NCBI RefSeq assembly: GCF_003048905.1
Contig: NZ_PIRO01000001.1
Span: 1,054,001 to 1,118,000, forward strand
Length of the DNA stretch: 64,000 nucleotides
Direction: 5' to 3'
Source of the DNA: Campylobacter concisus
Lineage (GTDB): Bacteria > Campylobacterota > Campylobacteria > Campylobacterales > Campylobacteraceae
Part shown: piece after piece, positions 1 through 9,105 of the stretch
Numbering within the stretch: position 1 is the first letter of the stretch
Layout of the letters: each line of letters starts with the position of its first letter
Notes under the pieces: model-generated
Database searches by the model: none
Told to the model about the DNA's origin: nothing
Seen by the model: only the letters and a program-made list of their open reading frames with translations
Program-made: the position numbers and the translations under genes

Positions 1-32
1 CAAAGAATTTTGAATAAAAATTTATAGCATTT

Positions 33-54
33 AGGGGCTAGTTTTAGCCCCTTT
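33..54 (+). terminator. Hairpin upstream of the FKBP gene
   Basis: A perfect 8-bp inverted repeat (AGGGGCTA / TAGCCCCT) with a 4-base loop is followed by a short T run. It sits between whatever gene ends left of the window and the FKBP gene that starts 18 bases later. It could end or attenuate transcription coming from an upstream gene, or protect a processed mRNA end between a highly expressed structural gene and its accessory genes. The role is inferred. Confidence 0.55.
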
Positions 55-71
55 AATCTTAAGGGTTTGAT

Positions 72-830
72 ATGAAAAATAAGGTTTTAAAATTTACGCT
101 ACTTCTTAGCTTAAGTGCTTCTGGTTTGCTTGCAAATGTAGATTCAAATGAGTCTTATGCTATGGGAGCAACAAGTGGTGGATATGTTTTAAAAGGGTTA
201 CTTGAACAAAAACAAATAGGCATTAGCTACGATGCTGAGGCCGTTATCAAAGGTTTTAGTGATGCACTAAAAGGAGAGCTAAAACTAAGCGATGATGAGA
301 TAGCAAAGCTACTAAACAAAAGAGCTGAAAATTTAGACAAGATAGTAAAAGAAAAAGAAGCCGCCATACTTAAAGAGAATTTAAAGCAGGGCAAGGCTTT
401 TATGGATAAAAATGCAAAAAATAAAAATGTAAAAACGACAAAATCAAAATTGCAATATGAAATTTTAAAATCAAGCAAAAAGGGAGCGACTCCAAAACAA
501 GAGAGTATCATCATAGCAAACTATAAAGCTAGCTTTATCGATGGTAAGGTCTTTGATGAGACAAAAGAGGCTCCAGCTCATCTTTCTATGCTAAATTTGA
601 TTCCAGGTCTTGAAGAGGGCTTAATGCTCATGAAAGAGGGCGATAAGTTTAAATTTGTTATCCCGCCAGAACTTGCGTATGGCGATAGCGGCATGGAGGG
701 CATACCTGGAGGCGAGACTATCGTTTTTGAGATAGAGCTTGTTAAGGTCTTAAAGCCAGGTGAGTTAGCCGAGGCTGCAAAGAAAATTCACGAGAAAGAA
801 CTAAATGAGGGCATTAAAAAGCCTCATTAA
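72..830 (+). CDS. mccB: FKBP-type peptidyl-prolyl cis-trans isomerase, MccB-like, periplasmic
   Basis: This 252-residue secreted protein has a signal peptide (about residues 1-21, ending LLANV). A helical FKBP-N-type dimerisation region follows (about 25-140), then a C-terminal FKBP domain (about 150-235) with the family signatures PGLEEGLMLM, IPPELAYGDSG and IVFEIELVKV. It should catalyse prolyl isomerisation in the periplasm. An FKBP gene directly before a ferredoxin, an NrfD-type subunit and a CcsBA protein matches what I recall of the mcc sulfite-reductase cluster of Wolinella succinogenes, where MccB is such an isomerase and follows mccA. The function as a PPIase is well supported. The role as an MccA folding factor is inferred from context, because mccA itself is not in the window. 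Confidence 0.85.
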   Translation: MKNKVLKFTLLLSLSASGLLANVDSNESYAMGATSGGYVLKGLLEQKQIGISYDAEAVIKGFSDALKGELKLSDDEIAKLLNKRAENLDKIVKEKEAAILKENLKQGKAFMDKNAKNKNVKTTKSKLQYEILKSSKKGATPKQESIIIANYKASFIDGKVFDETKEAPAHLSMLNLIPGLEEGLMLMKEGDKFKFVIPPELAYGDSGMEGIPGGETIVFEIELVKVLKPGELAEAAKKIHEKELNEGIKKPH

Positions 831-851
831 GATATAAAAATGGAGTTAAAA

Positions 852-1523
852 ATGCAAAATCAAAAAAATAGAAGAGCCTTTTTAAAAAGCATGGTAGTTG
901 TGGCTGCTGGTGCTGGTGCGGCAAGTAGTGGTTTTGCTTTTAAGAGTGAAGAAAGTGTAAAAAAACCACACTTTGGTATGATATTTGACCAAAATAAATG
1001 TGTTGGCTGTACAGACTGCGAGATAGCTTGCAGAAAGGTAAATTTAGTCCCAAAAGGGCAGATGAGACTTTTTATAGAAGATAAGACTAATCCTAAAAAT
1101 TTACTCGATAAAAGATTTGTAAGAGTGTCTTGTCAGCAGTGCGTCGATGCGCCTTGTGTAGCTGTTTGTCCGACCAAGGCTTGTCATAAAGACGAAAAAA
1201 CTGGCATACAAACTACAAACATAGATGATTGTATCGCCTGTAAATACTGCATCGTAGCCTGTCCATATGATGTGAGATATATTGATAAGGTTACGCACTC
1301 AGCTCAAAGCTGTAACTTTTGCGTAGATACAAATTTAAAGGACGAAAAAGAGCCAGCTTGTGTAGAAGCTTGTAGATATGAGGCGATCGTCTTTGGCGAT
1401 CTTAACGATGAAGATTCTCACATCAGCAAGCTACTAGCCGTAAAAGATAGCATAAGGCTAAGAGCAGAGCTTGGCACAAAACCAAGCCTTAGATATATTC
1501 CTAAAGTAAAAATGGGGGTGTAA
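852..1523 (+). CDS. mccC: Tat-exported four-cluster ferredoxin subunit (NrfC/MccC-like)
   Basis: The product is a periplasmic iron-sulfur electron-transfer subunit of about 223 residues. The N-terminus carries a twin-arginine motif (NRRAFLKS) and a hydrophobic stretch, so the folded protein should be exported by Tat. Four cysteine groups follow in the order typical of NrfC/PsrB/TtrB (CVGCTDCEIAC, CQQCVDAPCVAVC, CIACKYCIVAC, CNFCVD with CVEAC), enough for four [4Fe-4S] clusters. An ATG at 840 is in frame, but the GGAG at 842-845 is a good ribosome site for the ATG at 852, which I prefer. With the NrfD-like protein encoded one base downstream it should form a menaquinol dehydrogenase that feeds a periplasmic reductase, here probably the sulfite reductase MccA. 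A nitrite (nrf) role is the alternative. Confidence 0.85.
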   Translation: MQNQKNRRAFLKSMVVVAAGAGAASSGFAFKSEESVKKPHFGMIFDQNKCVGCTDCEIACRKVNLVPKGQMRLFIEDKTNPKNLLDKRFVRVSCQQCVDAPCVAVCPTKACHKDEKTGIQTTNIDDCIACKYCIVACPYDVRYIDKVTHSAQSCNFCVDTNLKDEKEPACVEACRYEAIVFGDLNDEDSHISKLLAVKDSIRLRAELGTKPSLRYIPKVKMGV

Positions 1524-1524
1524 G

Positions 1525-2490
1525 ATGGATGGTGCATTAAATTTTACTGCAACATTTTCGCATGGAGTAGAGTGGGGCTGGCCGATCGCTGTTTATCTTT
1601 TGCTAGCTGGTATGAGTGGTGGAGCGCTAATCGCTGCTATACTTTTAAAACACTATAAAAAGCAAGAGAGCTTTAGCCCATTTTTCAAGGCTGCTTCGCT
1701 TTTAGCATTTGTTAGCATCATGCTTGGTATGGTTTGTCTGATAGCTGATCTTGAAAAGCCACTTTTGTTTTGGAAAATTTTGATTAATTATAATTTCACA
1801 TCAGTTATGTCTATCGGTGTTGCTGGACTTTGTGTATTTATACCGCTTAGCTTTTTGATGTGCCTTTATGCATTTAATGATGAGATTTCAAATTTCTTAG
1901 CCAAAAGTTTAAAATCCTTTAGTACTCTTTTTGCATTAATAATGAAAATTTTAATACCGCTTTATCCATTTTTAAGTCGTATTTGTCTCATTTTTGCTGT
2001 AATAATTTGCGCTTATACTGGATTTTTGATCTCAGTTTTGATTAGATTCCCTCTCTTAAACACAGCTGTGCTTCCAGCTTTATTTATAGCTTCAGGACTA
2101 AGTGCTGGCATAAGTGGCAGTAGCTTGGTTGCAGCAGCTTTATTTAAAGAAGATCCGCACTCAAGCGACCTTCACTCGCTTCATAGCGTAGAATTTAGCG
2201 TTTTGGGAGCTGAAATTTTACTCATTTTAATGCTTTTTGTATCGCTTTTGCTTGGTTCAAGTTATCAGCAAAATGCAGCTGTTGCTTTTTATAGTGGCGT
2301 TTGGGCAAATTTCTTTTGGCTTGGTGTTGTGCTAGTTGGCTTCATTGTGCCTTTTGTTTTAAATTTTGCATTTGGCAAAAAAGTAGCTAGCCTAAAATTT
2401 AGCTTTTATATCAGTTCATTAGCGGCTGTTATTGGTGTTTTACTGCTTAGGGTGTTTATACTTTATGCGGGACAAACTTATAGCATTTAA
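1525..2490 (+). CDS. mccD: NrfD/PsrC-type quinol-oxidising membrane subunit (MccD-like)
   Basis: A 321-residue polytopic protein with about eight to nine hydrophobic segments begins one base after the ferredoxin gene. The N-terminal part (VEWGWPIAVYLLLAGMSGG) is the conserved opening of the NrfD/PsrC family, followed by HYKK and a DLEKPLLFWKI segment typical of the quinol-binding half. It should anchor the ferredoxin subunit and oxidise menaquinol on the periplasmic side. The tight spacing with the genes on either side indicates one operon. Assignment to family is firm. Assignment to sulfite respiration rests on the neighbouring FKBP, CcsBA and NosL-type genes. Confidence 0.85.
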   Translation: MDGALNFTATFSHGVEWGWPIAVYLLLAGMSGGALIAAILLKHYKKQESFSPFFKAASLLAFVSIMLGMVCLIADLEKPLLFWKILINYNFTSVMSIGVAGLCVFIPLSFLMCLYAFNDEISNFLAKSLKSFSTLFALIMKILIPLYPFLSRICLIFAVIICAYTGFLISVLIRFPLLNTAVLPALFIASGLSAGISGSSLVAAALFKEDPHSSDLHSLHSVEFSVLGAEILLILMLFVSLLLGSSYQQNAAVAFYSGVWANFFWLGVVLVGFIVPFVLNFAFGKKVASLKFSFYISSLAAVIGVLLLRVFILYAGQTYSI

Positions 2491-2504
2491 GGTAGAGGCG
2501 AGCG

Positions 2505-5120
2505 ATGAGAATTTTAAATATCTACCGCTTGTCTTTGATATTATTATTTATTCTTGCTTTTGGTGCAGGACTTGCGACCTTTTTAGAAAATTTTTATGAC
2601 ACACAAACGGCTAGGGTGCTGGTTTATGAAGCACTCTGGTACGAGTGTGTTATGTTTGCTTGCACCATTTGTTTAGCCATTAGTATCGTAAAAACCAATA
2701 TGTATAAAAAATTTGGCGCATTTTTGATACATCTTGGTTTTATCATTATTTTCATCGGGGCTGCGCTTACAAGGTATTTTGGCGAAGAGGGCGTTATGCA
2801 TCTTAGAGCTCTGCAAAGCTCAAATGTAATGCAAAGCGTCAAGCCTTATCTTAGAGTCGAAATACTTGGAGAAAATTTTAGTTATCCATTAAAATTAAGC
2901 TTATTTGGCAAAAATGACTTTGAGTTTAAAAATTTTATAGATGGCAAAGAATTTATAATTAACTTGCTTGGATATAAAAAAGATGAAAAAAACGCTCCAG
3001 CTACGCTTAGTTTAGAGATAAGTTTTAACGGCGAAAAAAAGAGTATTAAACTAAAAGGCGGAGCTGGATATGAGCTGGAGCCTAGTGTACTAAGTTTTGG
3101 TGGACAAGAGGTGAAATTTTACTTTAGCTCAAAGGCTTTAAATTTACCATTTTCATTAAAGCTTGACGAGTTTATTTTAGAGCGATATGCAGGGCTAAAT
3201 AGTCCATCATCTTATACAAGTAAAGTAAGTATCGCTGGCGACAAGTACGACATCTCACTAAATAACCCACTAACGATTGATGGCTATAAAATTTTTCAGT
3301 CTTCATACGATCCTGACGAGCTTGGAAGCGCTTTTGAGATCAGCCGTGATCCTGGCAAAATCCCAACTTACATAGGATATTTTTTACTTTGCCTTGGCTT
3401 TGTGGCAAATTTATTTAGTAAAAAGAGCCGATTTTTTAGGCTACTAAATTTTATAAAAGGTTCGCAAATCGCATTTTTGGCTATCTTGCTTTTAAATGCT
3501 ACTCCAAATTTTGCTAATGAAAATAATAAAAATTTAGAGGCACATGCGGGCAAATTTGCCAAAATTTTGACTCAAGCTGACAGCAGAATCTCTCCAGCTA
3601 GCTCTTACTCAAGAGCTGTGATAAGTAAAATTTCAACCAAAACTACGCTATTTGGGCTTAGCAGCGAGGAGCTAATGCTCTCTTTTGCCATCTCGCCAAA
3701 AGAGTGGATGGATAAAAGGATAGTAAAGATCACAAGTGATCGCGTAGGCGAGCTTTTGGGTGTTAATGAAAAATTTGCTAGTTTGAACGATGTCTTTAAC
3801 GAAAATGGCGAGTATAAGCTGGCTAAATTTGTGGAAGCTGCAAATGAAAAATCCGCCTCAAAAAGAGATAAATTTGACAACGACGTGATCAAATTTGACG
3901 AGAGATTAAATATCTTATACCTTGCACTAAAGGGAGAAATTTTAAAATTTATACCAGCTAAAAATGGTGATAAATTAACATGGCTAGGCGTAAATGAAGC
4001 CTTTGGCTCAAGTGAAATTTCAAGCGAGCTTAAAAGCGTTTTAGGCGCTTATATAGAAAATCTAAGCCTTTGCGTAAAAAGTGGCGAGTGTGAGGGAGCT
4101 GATAAGAGCTTGGAGAAAATTTCAAGCTATCAAAGAAGCACTCTAGGCTCTCTTGCACCAAGCGAGGCAAAGGTGGAGCTTGAAGTGCTTTATAATCAAA
4201 TGGAAATTTTTAAATTTCTTATATATTTTTACATGGTCCTTGGGCTAGTTTCGCTTGCTCTTGGCTTTTATAGGCTATTTTCTGGAAAGAAATTTAGATT
4301 TGAAAAAGCGCTTAGCCTTGCATTTTATTTTGGCTTTGCGGTGCATTTGTTAAATTTAGCTCTTCGTGCTTATATCTCAGGACATGCACCTTGGAGTGAT
4401 GCCTATGAGAGCTTGGTGTATATCTCGCTTGCAAGCGTACTAGCTGGAGTTTTATTTTTTAAACATCAAAGCTTTGCTCTTGGAGCTGCTTCACTTTTTG
4501 CAAGTGTGAGCTTGCTGGTCGCTCATCTAAATTTTATAAATCCACAAATAACAAATCTAGTCCCAGTTTTAAAGTCATTTTGGCTTAGCGTGCATGTAAG
4601 TGTCATCACAGCAAGCTATGGCTTTTTGGGCTTTAGCTTTGTGCTTGGGCTTCTTGGGCTTCTTTTAATGGCTATAAAAAATCAAAAAAACGAGCAAAAG
4701 CTTAGTGAGCAGATAAGATACCTCGCTGCAACTGATGAGCTAAGCCTCATCATAGGACTTAGTTTGCTAACTATTGGAAATTTCCTTGGTGGCGTCTGGG
4801 CGAATGAGAGCTGGGGTAGATACTGGGGCTGGGATAGCAAAGAGAGCTGGTCGTACATTACGATAATTATTTATGCTATTGCGCTTCATTTAAGATTTAT
4901 CCCAAGATTAAAAAATATTTTTACCTTTTTAGTAGCTAGCGTGCTCTCTTTTGGTTCAGTTATTTTTACCTATTTTGGTGTAAATTTCTATCTAAGCGGG
5001 CTTCACTCATACGCAAATGGCGATGGATTTAGCGTTTCAAATTTGCTTTATTTGCTTTTAATGCTCTTGGCTTTGCTAATCGCCTTTGCTTATAGAGGTA
5101 AGGATATAAAAGAGATTTAG
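2505..5120 (+). CDS. ccsA1: CcsBA-type fused cytochrome c synthase (system II haem lyase)
   Basis: This 871-residue membrane protein joins a ResB/CcsB-like N-terminal half (about residues 1-320, membrane segments near 8-28, 47-65, 70-90 and 285-305) to a CcsA half (about 555-871). The CcsA half has the haem-handling WWD motif (WGRYWGWD at about 770-777) and conserved external histidines near 627 (GHAPWSD), 696 (SVHVSV) and 833 (GLHSY). It attaches haem to apocytochromes on the periplasmic side. Wolinella has several such synthases with different haem-motif preferences, and CcsA1 of the mcc cluster handles the unusual CX15CH site of MccA. Position after the ferredoxin and NrfD genes suggests the same job here. 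The symbol is by analogy. The central periplasmic region (about 330-550) is poorly conserved and I cannot assign it. Confidence 0.8.
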   Translation: MRILNIYRLSLILLFILAFGAGLATFLENFYDTQTARVLVYEALWYECVMFACTICLAISIVKTNMYKKFGAFLIHLGFIIIFIGAALTRYFGEEGVMHLRALQSSNVMQSVKPYLRVEILGENFSYPLKLSLFGKNDFEFKNFIDGKEFIINLLGYKKDEKNAPATLSLEISFNGEKKSIKLKGGAGYELEPSVLSFGGQEVKFYFSSKALNLPFSLKLDEFILERYAGLNSPSSYTSKVSIAGDKYDISLNNPLTIDGYKIFQSSYDPDELGSAFEISRDPGKIPTYIGYFLLCLGFVANLFSKKSRFFRLLNFIKGSQIAFLAILLLNATPNFANENNKNLEAHAGKFAKILTQADSRISPASSYSRAVISKISTKTTLFGLSSEELMLSFAISPKEWMDKRIVKITSDRVGELLGVNEKFASLNDVFNENGEYKLAKFVEAANEKSASKRDKFDNDVIKFDERLNILYLALKGEILKFIPAKNGDKLTWLGVNEAFGSSEISSELKSVLGAYIENLSLCVKSGECEGADKSLEKISSYQRSTLGSLAPSEAKVELEVLYNQMEIFKFLIYFYMVLGLVSLALGFYRLFSGKKFRFEKALSLAFYFGFAVHLLNLALRAYISGHAPWSDAYESLVYISLASVLAGVLFFKHQSFALGAASLFASVSLLVAHLNFINPQITNLVPVLKSFWLSVHVSVITASYGFLGFSFVLGLLGLLLMAIKNQKNEQKLSEQIRYLAATDELSLIIGLSLLTIGNFLGGVWANESWGRYWGWDSKESWSYITIIIYAIALHLRFIPRLKNIFTFLVASVLSFGSVIFTYFGVNFYLSGLHSYANGDGFSVSNLLYLLLMLLALLIAFAYRGKDIKEI

Positions 5121-5128
5121 GAGATATA

Positions 5129-5953
5129 ATGAAAAAGAGTTTAGTTTTATTATTTGCTTGTTTGGGACTATTAAATGCTGGCTATATCAAAGAGGCTTTA
5201 AGTGCAAAAGAAGATCACAACAAGCTAGCACAAATTTATGAAGATGCTTGTGATAAAGAGAAAAAGGCATCAGGATGCTACAACCTAGCTGTGCTTTACA
5301 GCAGGGGCGACGGCAATGTCAAAAAGGACGAAGCAAAGGCGGCTATGCTTTATGAAAAGGCTTGTGATCAAAATTTCTCTATGGCTTGCAGCAACCTTGG
5401 CTACGTCTATGAAAAAGGTAAAGGCGTGGAAAAAGACCTAGAAAAAGCAGTTAAATTTTATGAAAAGGCTTGTAAGGATAATGAGGGTTGCACAGAGCTT
5501 GGCTTGCTTTATGCAAATGGCACCGGCGTGACAAAGGATATTGAAAAGGCAAAAGAGCTTTACGAAAAGGCTTGCAAGGCAGGGGACGGCATAGGATGTA
5601 GTAATCTTGGCTATTTGTACGCGCAAGGTGAAGGTGTCGAGAAAGACTATGCAAAAGCCAAAGTAAACTACGAAATGGCTTGTGCAAACGAAGCTGGCAT
5701 AGGATGTGATAATCTTGGCTTTTTATATGTTTATGCACAAGGCGTTGATCAAAACCTTACAAAAGCGACAAAACTTTATGAGCAAGCGTGTATATATGGA
5801 TATGAAAAGGGCTGCAACAACTACGCTATTATGCTAGCTGAAGGCAAAGGCGTAAAAGAAGATGTAGAAAAAGCACGTGAAATTTTCACTAGAAGCTGCA
5901 AAAATGGCTTAAAAGAAGCGTGTGAGAATTTAGAAATTTTAGGAAAGCATTGA
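5129..5953 (+). CDS. Secreted Sel1-repeat, cysteine-rich protein (Hcp-like)
   Basis: The protein has 274 residues: a signal peptide (about 1-18) followed by about seven Sel1/TPR-like repeats of 36 residues. Each repeat carries the pattern A...YEKAC followed by C.NLG.LY..G.GV.KD, with two cysteines per repeat spaced to form intra-repeat disulfides as in Helicobacter Hcp proteins. It is expected in the periplasm or outside, as a protein-protein interaction scaffold. It starts 9 bases after the haem lyase gene, so it belongs to the same transcript and may assist assembly of the periplasmic enzyme. The exact partner is unknown. A related but broken gene lies on the opposite strand at 10572-11167. 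Confidence 0.8.
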   Translation: MKKSLVLLFACLGLLNAGYIKEALSAKEDHNKLAQIYEDACDKEKKASGCYNLAVLYSRGDGNVKKDEAKAAMLYEKACDQNFSMACSNLGYVYEKGKGVEKDLEKAVKFYEKACKDNEGCTELGLLYANGTGVTKDIEKAKELYEKACKAGDGIGCSNLGYLYAQGEGVEKDYAKAKVNYEMACANEAGIGCDNLGFLYVYAQGVDQNLTKATKLYEQACIYGYEKGCNNYAIMLAEGKGVKEDVEKAREIFTRSCKNGLKEACENLEILGKH

Positions 5954-6032
5954 TGCTTGATAAAGTTAGCCCAGTGGCATTTAAAGCTTATAAATATAAA
6001 TATAAAAATAAAAAATACTAAAGGAGATAATT

Positions 6033-7154
6033 ATGATTTTACGTTCTATCTTGAGTTCAGCACTACTGGCGACCCTACTTTTTAGTGCTTCTACAAATGA
6101 GCAAACTGTCAAAATGAAACCGATGTTTCAAAGCGTGGATCCTAGCAGGGCTACACTAGTAGGAAGTGGCGAGGGCAAGGAGTACTGCGCCGTTTGTGGA
6201 ATGAATTTGGTCAAATTTTATAAGACCAATCACGTATATAACGGCAAGCAAGTAGCATCACTCCACTGCTTATACGAGCTAACAGAAGGCAAGATCCCAA
6301 GCGACGCGCAGGTTGTCGATACTAAAAATCTAAATTTAATCGACGTAAATAAAGCTTTTTATGTCGTTGGTAGTAGTGTTAAAGGCACAATGACTAGAAA
6401 TAGCAAATACGCCTTTTCAACCGAGGCTGACGCAAAAGAATTTCAAGCAGAAAATGGCGGCGAGATAATGAACTTTGCCAAAGCTTACGAGATCGCTGGA
6501 CAGGATTTCGAGGGTGATAATAAAATGATAAAAGCTAAGCGTGAGGACGGCGTTTACGCACATGGTAAGGAATTTTACGAGGCAAACTGCGACAAAACTG
6601 ATCCAAAAAGCTTTAAGGCTATCTCTGAGCTAAAAGCTCATCTCAAAAAAGTATGCGATGCAAAAGAGGCCAACAAAGCTCCAGAGTACGACAAGTACTT
6701 GCAAGCCGCTGCTCTTTATCTATGGGACGCTCCAGCAAATTTAGGTACTAGCAACCAAGCTTCAAAACCTAAACAAGAAATAAAAAAACCTGAGAGAATA
6801 GTCGTGCCAAAAGGTGCAAGATGTGCAGTATGTGGCATGATCGTCAAAAATTCTCCATGGGCGACACTTATCAAAGCAGATGGCAAGGATTATTATTTTG
6901 ATGGTGTAAAAGATATGGCACAATTTTATTTTGCGGACGGTAAAATGAAAGACGCTTATGTGAGCGATTATTACACGCTAGAAAAGCTTGATGCAAAAGA
7001 TGCGTTTTATGTTCATGGCTCAAACGTTTACGGACCAATGGGTGATGAGTTTATCCCATTTAAAGATGAAGCAAAGGCAGAGAGCTTTTTAAAAGATCAT
7101 GCTGGCAAAGGTGTCATAAGATTTGACGAGATAAAGAACTTTATTGGTAAATAG
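6033..7154 (+). CDS. Secreted tandem NosL-domain protein, probable copper chaperone
   Basis: The 373-residue protein has a signal peptide (about 1-20), then a first NosL domain (about 45-160; metal-site motif CAVCGM, cysteines 52 and 55). A middle segment (about 170-235) follows, then a second NosL domain (about 255-373; CAVCGM again, cysteines 264 and 267). NosL proteins bind Cu(I) and supply the copper centre of nitrous oxide reductase. A NosL-type protein in an mcc-like cluster fits the haem-copper active site of the sulfite reductase MccA. The middle segment begins GKEFYEANC, resembling the start of a monohaem cytochrome c, but no CxxCH is present. A good ribosome site (AAAGGAG) precedes the ATG. 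Family call firm, copper delivery to MccA inferred. Confidence 0.8.
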   Translation: MILRSILSSALLATLLFSASTNEQTVKMKPMFQSVDPSRATLVGSGEGKEYCAVCGMNLVKFYKTNHVYNGKQVASLHCLYELTEGKIPSDAQVVDTKNLNLIDVNKAFYVVGSSVKGTMTRNSKYAFSTEADAKEFQAENGGEIMNFAKAYEIAGQDFEGDNKMIKAKREDGVYAHGKEFYEANCDKTDPKSFKAISELKAHLKKVCDAKEANKAPEYDKYLQAAALYLWDAPANLGTSNQASKPKQEIKKPERIVVPKGARCAVCGMIVKNSPWATLIKADGKDYYFDGVKDMAQFYFADGKMKDAYVSDYYTLEKLDAKDAFYVHGSNVYGPMGDEFIPFKDEAKAESFLKDHAGKGVIRFDEIKNFIGK

Positions 7155-7155
7155 T

Positions 7156-7341
7156 GTGAAATTTCTAGTTTTTTTGGCGTTATTTTTTGGACTCTCTTAT
7201 ACGCTTTTAGCGGCACACTATCTTAGCTTTGATCATAAAGCAAAGCAAGATGAGCTAAGAGAAATTTCTAAGATAACAAGAGCAAATGCTGCTTTTAGTT
7301 TTAACCAAAAGGGGCAAAAAGGCTTTGTCTATGATAGGTAA
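7156..7341 (+). CDS. Small membrane-anchored protein of the NosL/ABC cluster
   Basis: The product has about 61 residues: an N-terminal hydrophobic segment (about 1-20) and a charged tail. I chose the GTG at 7156, directly behind the stop of the NosL gene; a TTG at 7144 in the same frame would overlap that gene. The 3' end overlaps the start of the permease gene by 11 bases, indicating translational coupling. I do not recognise a family. Position suggests a small accessory of the transporter or chaperone, with the tail in the periplasm. Confidence 0.55.
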   Translation: MKFLVFLALFFGLSYTLLAAHYLSFDHKAKQDELREISKITRANAAFSFNQKGQKGFVYDR

Positions 7342-8440
7342 AAATTTTATAAACTATGCTGTGGTTCTGCTTTTTAAAGATAGGAAGGATCACCTTTTTA
7401 GCTTTTGCCTCTTTGCACTCATTATCTTTGTGCTAAGTTCGGTGCTTTTCATCTCTGGATCGATCCAACATGATCTTATAAATTTAGTAAAAGATAGATC
7501 AAGTATCGTAGTGAGCGCATTTCGTGCTGGCAAAAATGATCTCATGCACCCTGGCTATATCTACGATATCTCAAAGATTGATGGCGTAAGTGATGTAAGG
7601 GGCGTAGTTGATGGAGAGTACTACTTCGTTCAAAAGCGTGTTTGGTTTCATCTATATGAAGATGATAGTCTAAAAGAAGATGAGATGATTGTCGGAGAAG
7701 GTGTAAAGGCAGCGATGAATGAGCTTTACTACGACGAGAGCTTTAATTTTCTAACTGAAGAGCGCATGATACCAGTAAAGATATTAAAGACTATGCCGGC
7801 ACAAAGTGGTTTAATCACAAATAACGCTATATTTTTGCATCCAAATACGCTAAGGGCTATATTAAATTTAAAAGATGAAGAGTATACAAAGCTCTACGTT
7901 GAGGTGCCAAACACAGATGAGATCAGTGAAGTAGCTTTAAAGATAGAGAATTTATATCCAAATTCTTTCGCTCTTAGTATAGAAGATGAGGTGGCTAAGG
8001 TTAGGCACCTTTACTATTATAAGGGTGGAATTTTTATGAGTATTTACGTTAGCGTTATGCTTATATTCTTTGTCTTGCTTAAAAACCAAATTTCACTCGC
8101 ATATGGTAGTAAAAAGCGTGAAATAGCTATTTTAAGGAGCATTGGTTTTTGTATAAAAGACATTATATTTTTAAAATTTATACAAAATTTCATCGTGAGC
8201 GTTAGTGCTTTTTTACTCGGTGTTATGCTGGCTTATCTCTTTGTTTTTGTATTAAACGCTCCACTTCTAAAAGGGATATTTTTAGGCGATGAGCTTTTAA
8301 ATTTTACAAATTTCACGCCTATTTTAGAGTTTGATAAGCTCTTTTTGATCTTTGTTTTTGGTGTGATACCATTTTTGGCGTTTGTGCTCATACCTTCATG
8401 GAGAGTAGCAAGTAGCGACATAAATGAGGGGCTAAAATGA
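7331..8440 (+). CDS. ABC transporter permease, FtsX/MacB type
   Basis: About 369 residues. One membrane segment near the N-terminus (about 20-45) is followed by a large external domain (about 50-230) and three C-terminal membrane segments (about 240-260, 285-310, 340-360), the layout of LolC/MacB/FtsX-type permeases. The C-terminal region contains the family pattern YGSKKREIAILRSIGF that contacts the ATPase. An upstream ATG at 7286 is possible but lies deep within the previous gene; the ATG at 7331 is preceded by AAAAAGG. The stop overlaps the start of the ATPase gene. Transporters of this class extract substrates from the membrane or work as mechanotransmitters rather than importing solutes. 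The substrate is unknown; the neighbours suggest a role in copper-site assembly. Confidence 0.8.
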   Translation: MIGKNFINYAVVLLFKDRKDHLFSFCLFALIIFVLSSVLFISGSIQHDLINLVKDRSSIVVSAFRAGKNDLMHPGYIYDISKIDGVSDVRGVVDGEYYFVQKRVWFHLYEDDSLKEDEMIVGEGVKAAMNELYYDESFNFLTEERMIPVKILKTMPAQSGLITNNAIFLHPNTLRAILNLKDEEYTKLYVEVPNTDEISEVALKIENLYPNSFALSIEDEVAKVRHLYYYKGGIFMSIYVSVMLIFFVLLKNQISLAYGSKKREIAILRSIGFCIKDIIFLKFIQNFIVSVSAFLLGVMLAYLFVFVLNAPLLKGIFLGDELLNFTNFTPILEFDKLFLIFVFGVIPFLAFVLIPSWRVASSDINEGLK

Positions 8441-9105
8441 TAAATATAAGAGGTGTTAGCCTAGTTTATAACCAAAACAAACAAAATGAGTTTTGTGCTT
8501 TAAAAAATATAAATTTAGATATTAATGACGGCGAGCTAGTGATACTAAAAGGCATTAGTGGAAGCGGTAAAAGCACCTTGCTTTCGCTTATTGCCCTACT
8601 TCAAAAGCCAACTAGTGGAGAAATTTTGATAGATGGCACTAACATTGCAAAGCTACCTGATGCTTTTTGCTCTGAGCTTAGACACAAAAGACTTGGGCTT
8701 ATCTTCCAAAATTTTAACCTCATTGAGGGGCTAAGTGTATATGAAAATTTACTAGCTCCATTTGCCCTAACAAATTTCAAGGCAAATGTGCGAGATGAGA
8801 TGATAAAAAAGGCTCTAAGTCTCGCAAATATCGCTCATAAAAAAGATGAGAACGTATCAAATTTAAGTGGTGGCGAGCGTCAAAGATGTGCGGTAGCTAG
8901 GGCTTTATCAATGGATGCTAACATCATCTTAGCTGATGAGCCAACGGCAAATTTAGACAGACAAAATGCACGTGCGTTTTTAGGCTTGCTAGAGTCTTTT
9001 AAAGCTCTAAAAAAGAGTGTTATCGTCGCTACTCACGATAGCATTTTTGATGAGCTAAGTGCAACAGATAGGGTTGTCAGCTTGCAAAACGGAGAGATAG
9101 TATGA
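8437..9105 (+). CDS. ABC transporter ATP-binding protein, LolD/MacB family
   Basis: A 222-residue nucleotide-binding protein with Walker A (GISGSGKST, about residues 40-48), Q-loop region (IFQNFNLI), ABC signature (LSGGERQR) and Walker B (IILADEPTANLD), ending with a switch histidine (VATHD). It overlaps the permease gene by four bases (ATGA), so the two should be made in equal amounts and form a homodimeric ATPase with two permeases. This is the energising part of the transporter in the NosL cluster. The family is clear, the substrate is not. Confidence 0.9.
   Translation: MINIRGVSLVYNQNKQNEFCALKNINLDINDGELVILKGISGSGKSTLLSLIALLQKPTSGEILIDGTNIAKLPDAFCSELRHKRLGLIFQNFNLIEGLSVYENLLAPFALTNFKANVRDEMIKKALSLANIAHKKDENVSNLSGGERQRCAVARALSMDANIILADEPTANLDRQNARAFLGLLESFKALKKSVIVATHDSIFDELSATDRVVSLQNGEIV

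Noticed and set aside
840-2490. Reading the ferredoxin and NrfD-type genes as part of a nitrite reductase (nrf) operon
   Set aside because: No nrfA or nrfH is present, and the FKBP, CcsBA and NosL genes fit the mcc cluster better. It stays possible until the sequence to the left is seen.
5250-5920. Repeated motifs suggesting a CRISPR or tandem DNA repeat
   Set aside because: They are the coding repeats of a Sel1 protein: similar at the protein level, irregular at the DNA level, with no spacers.
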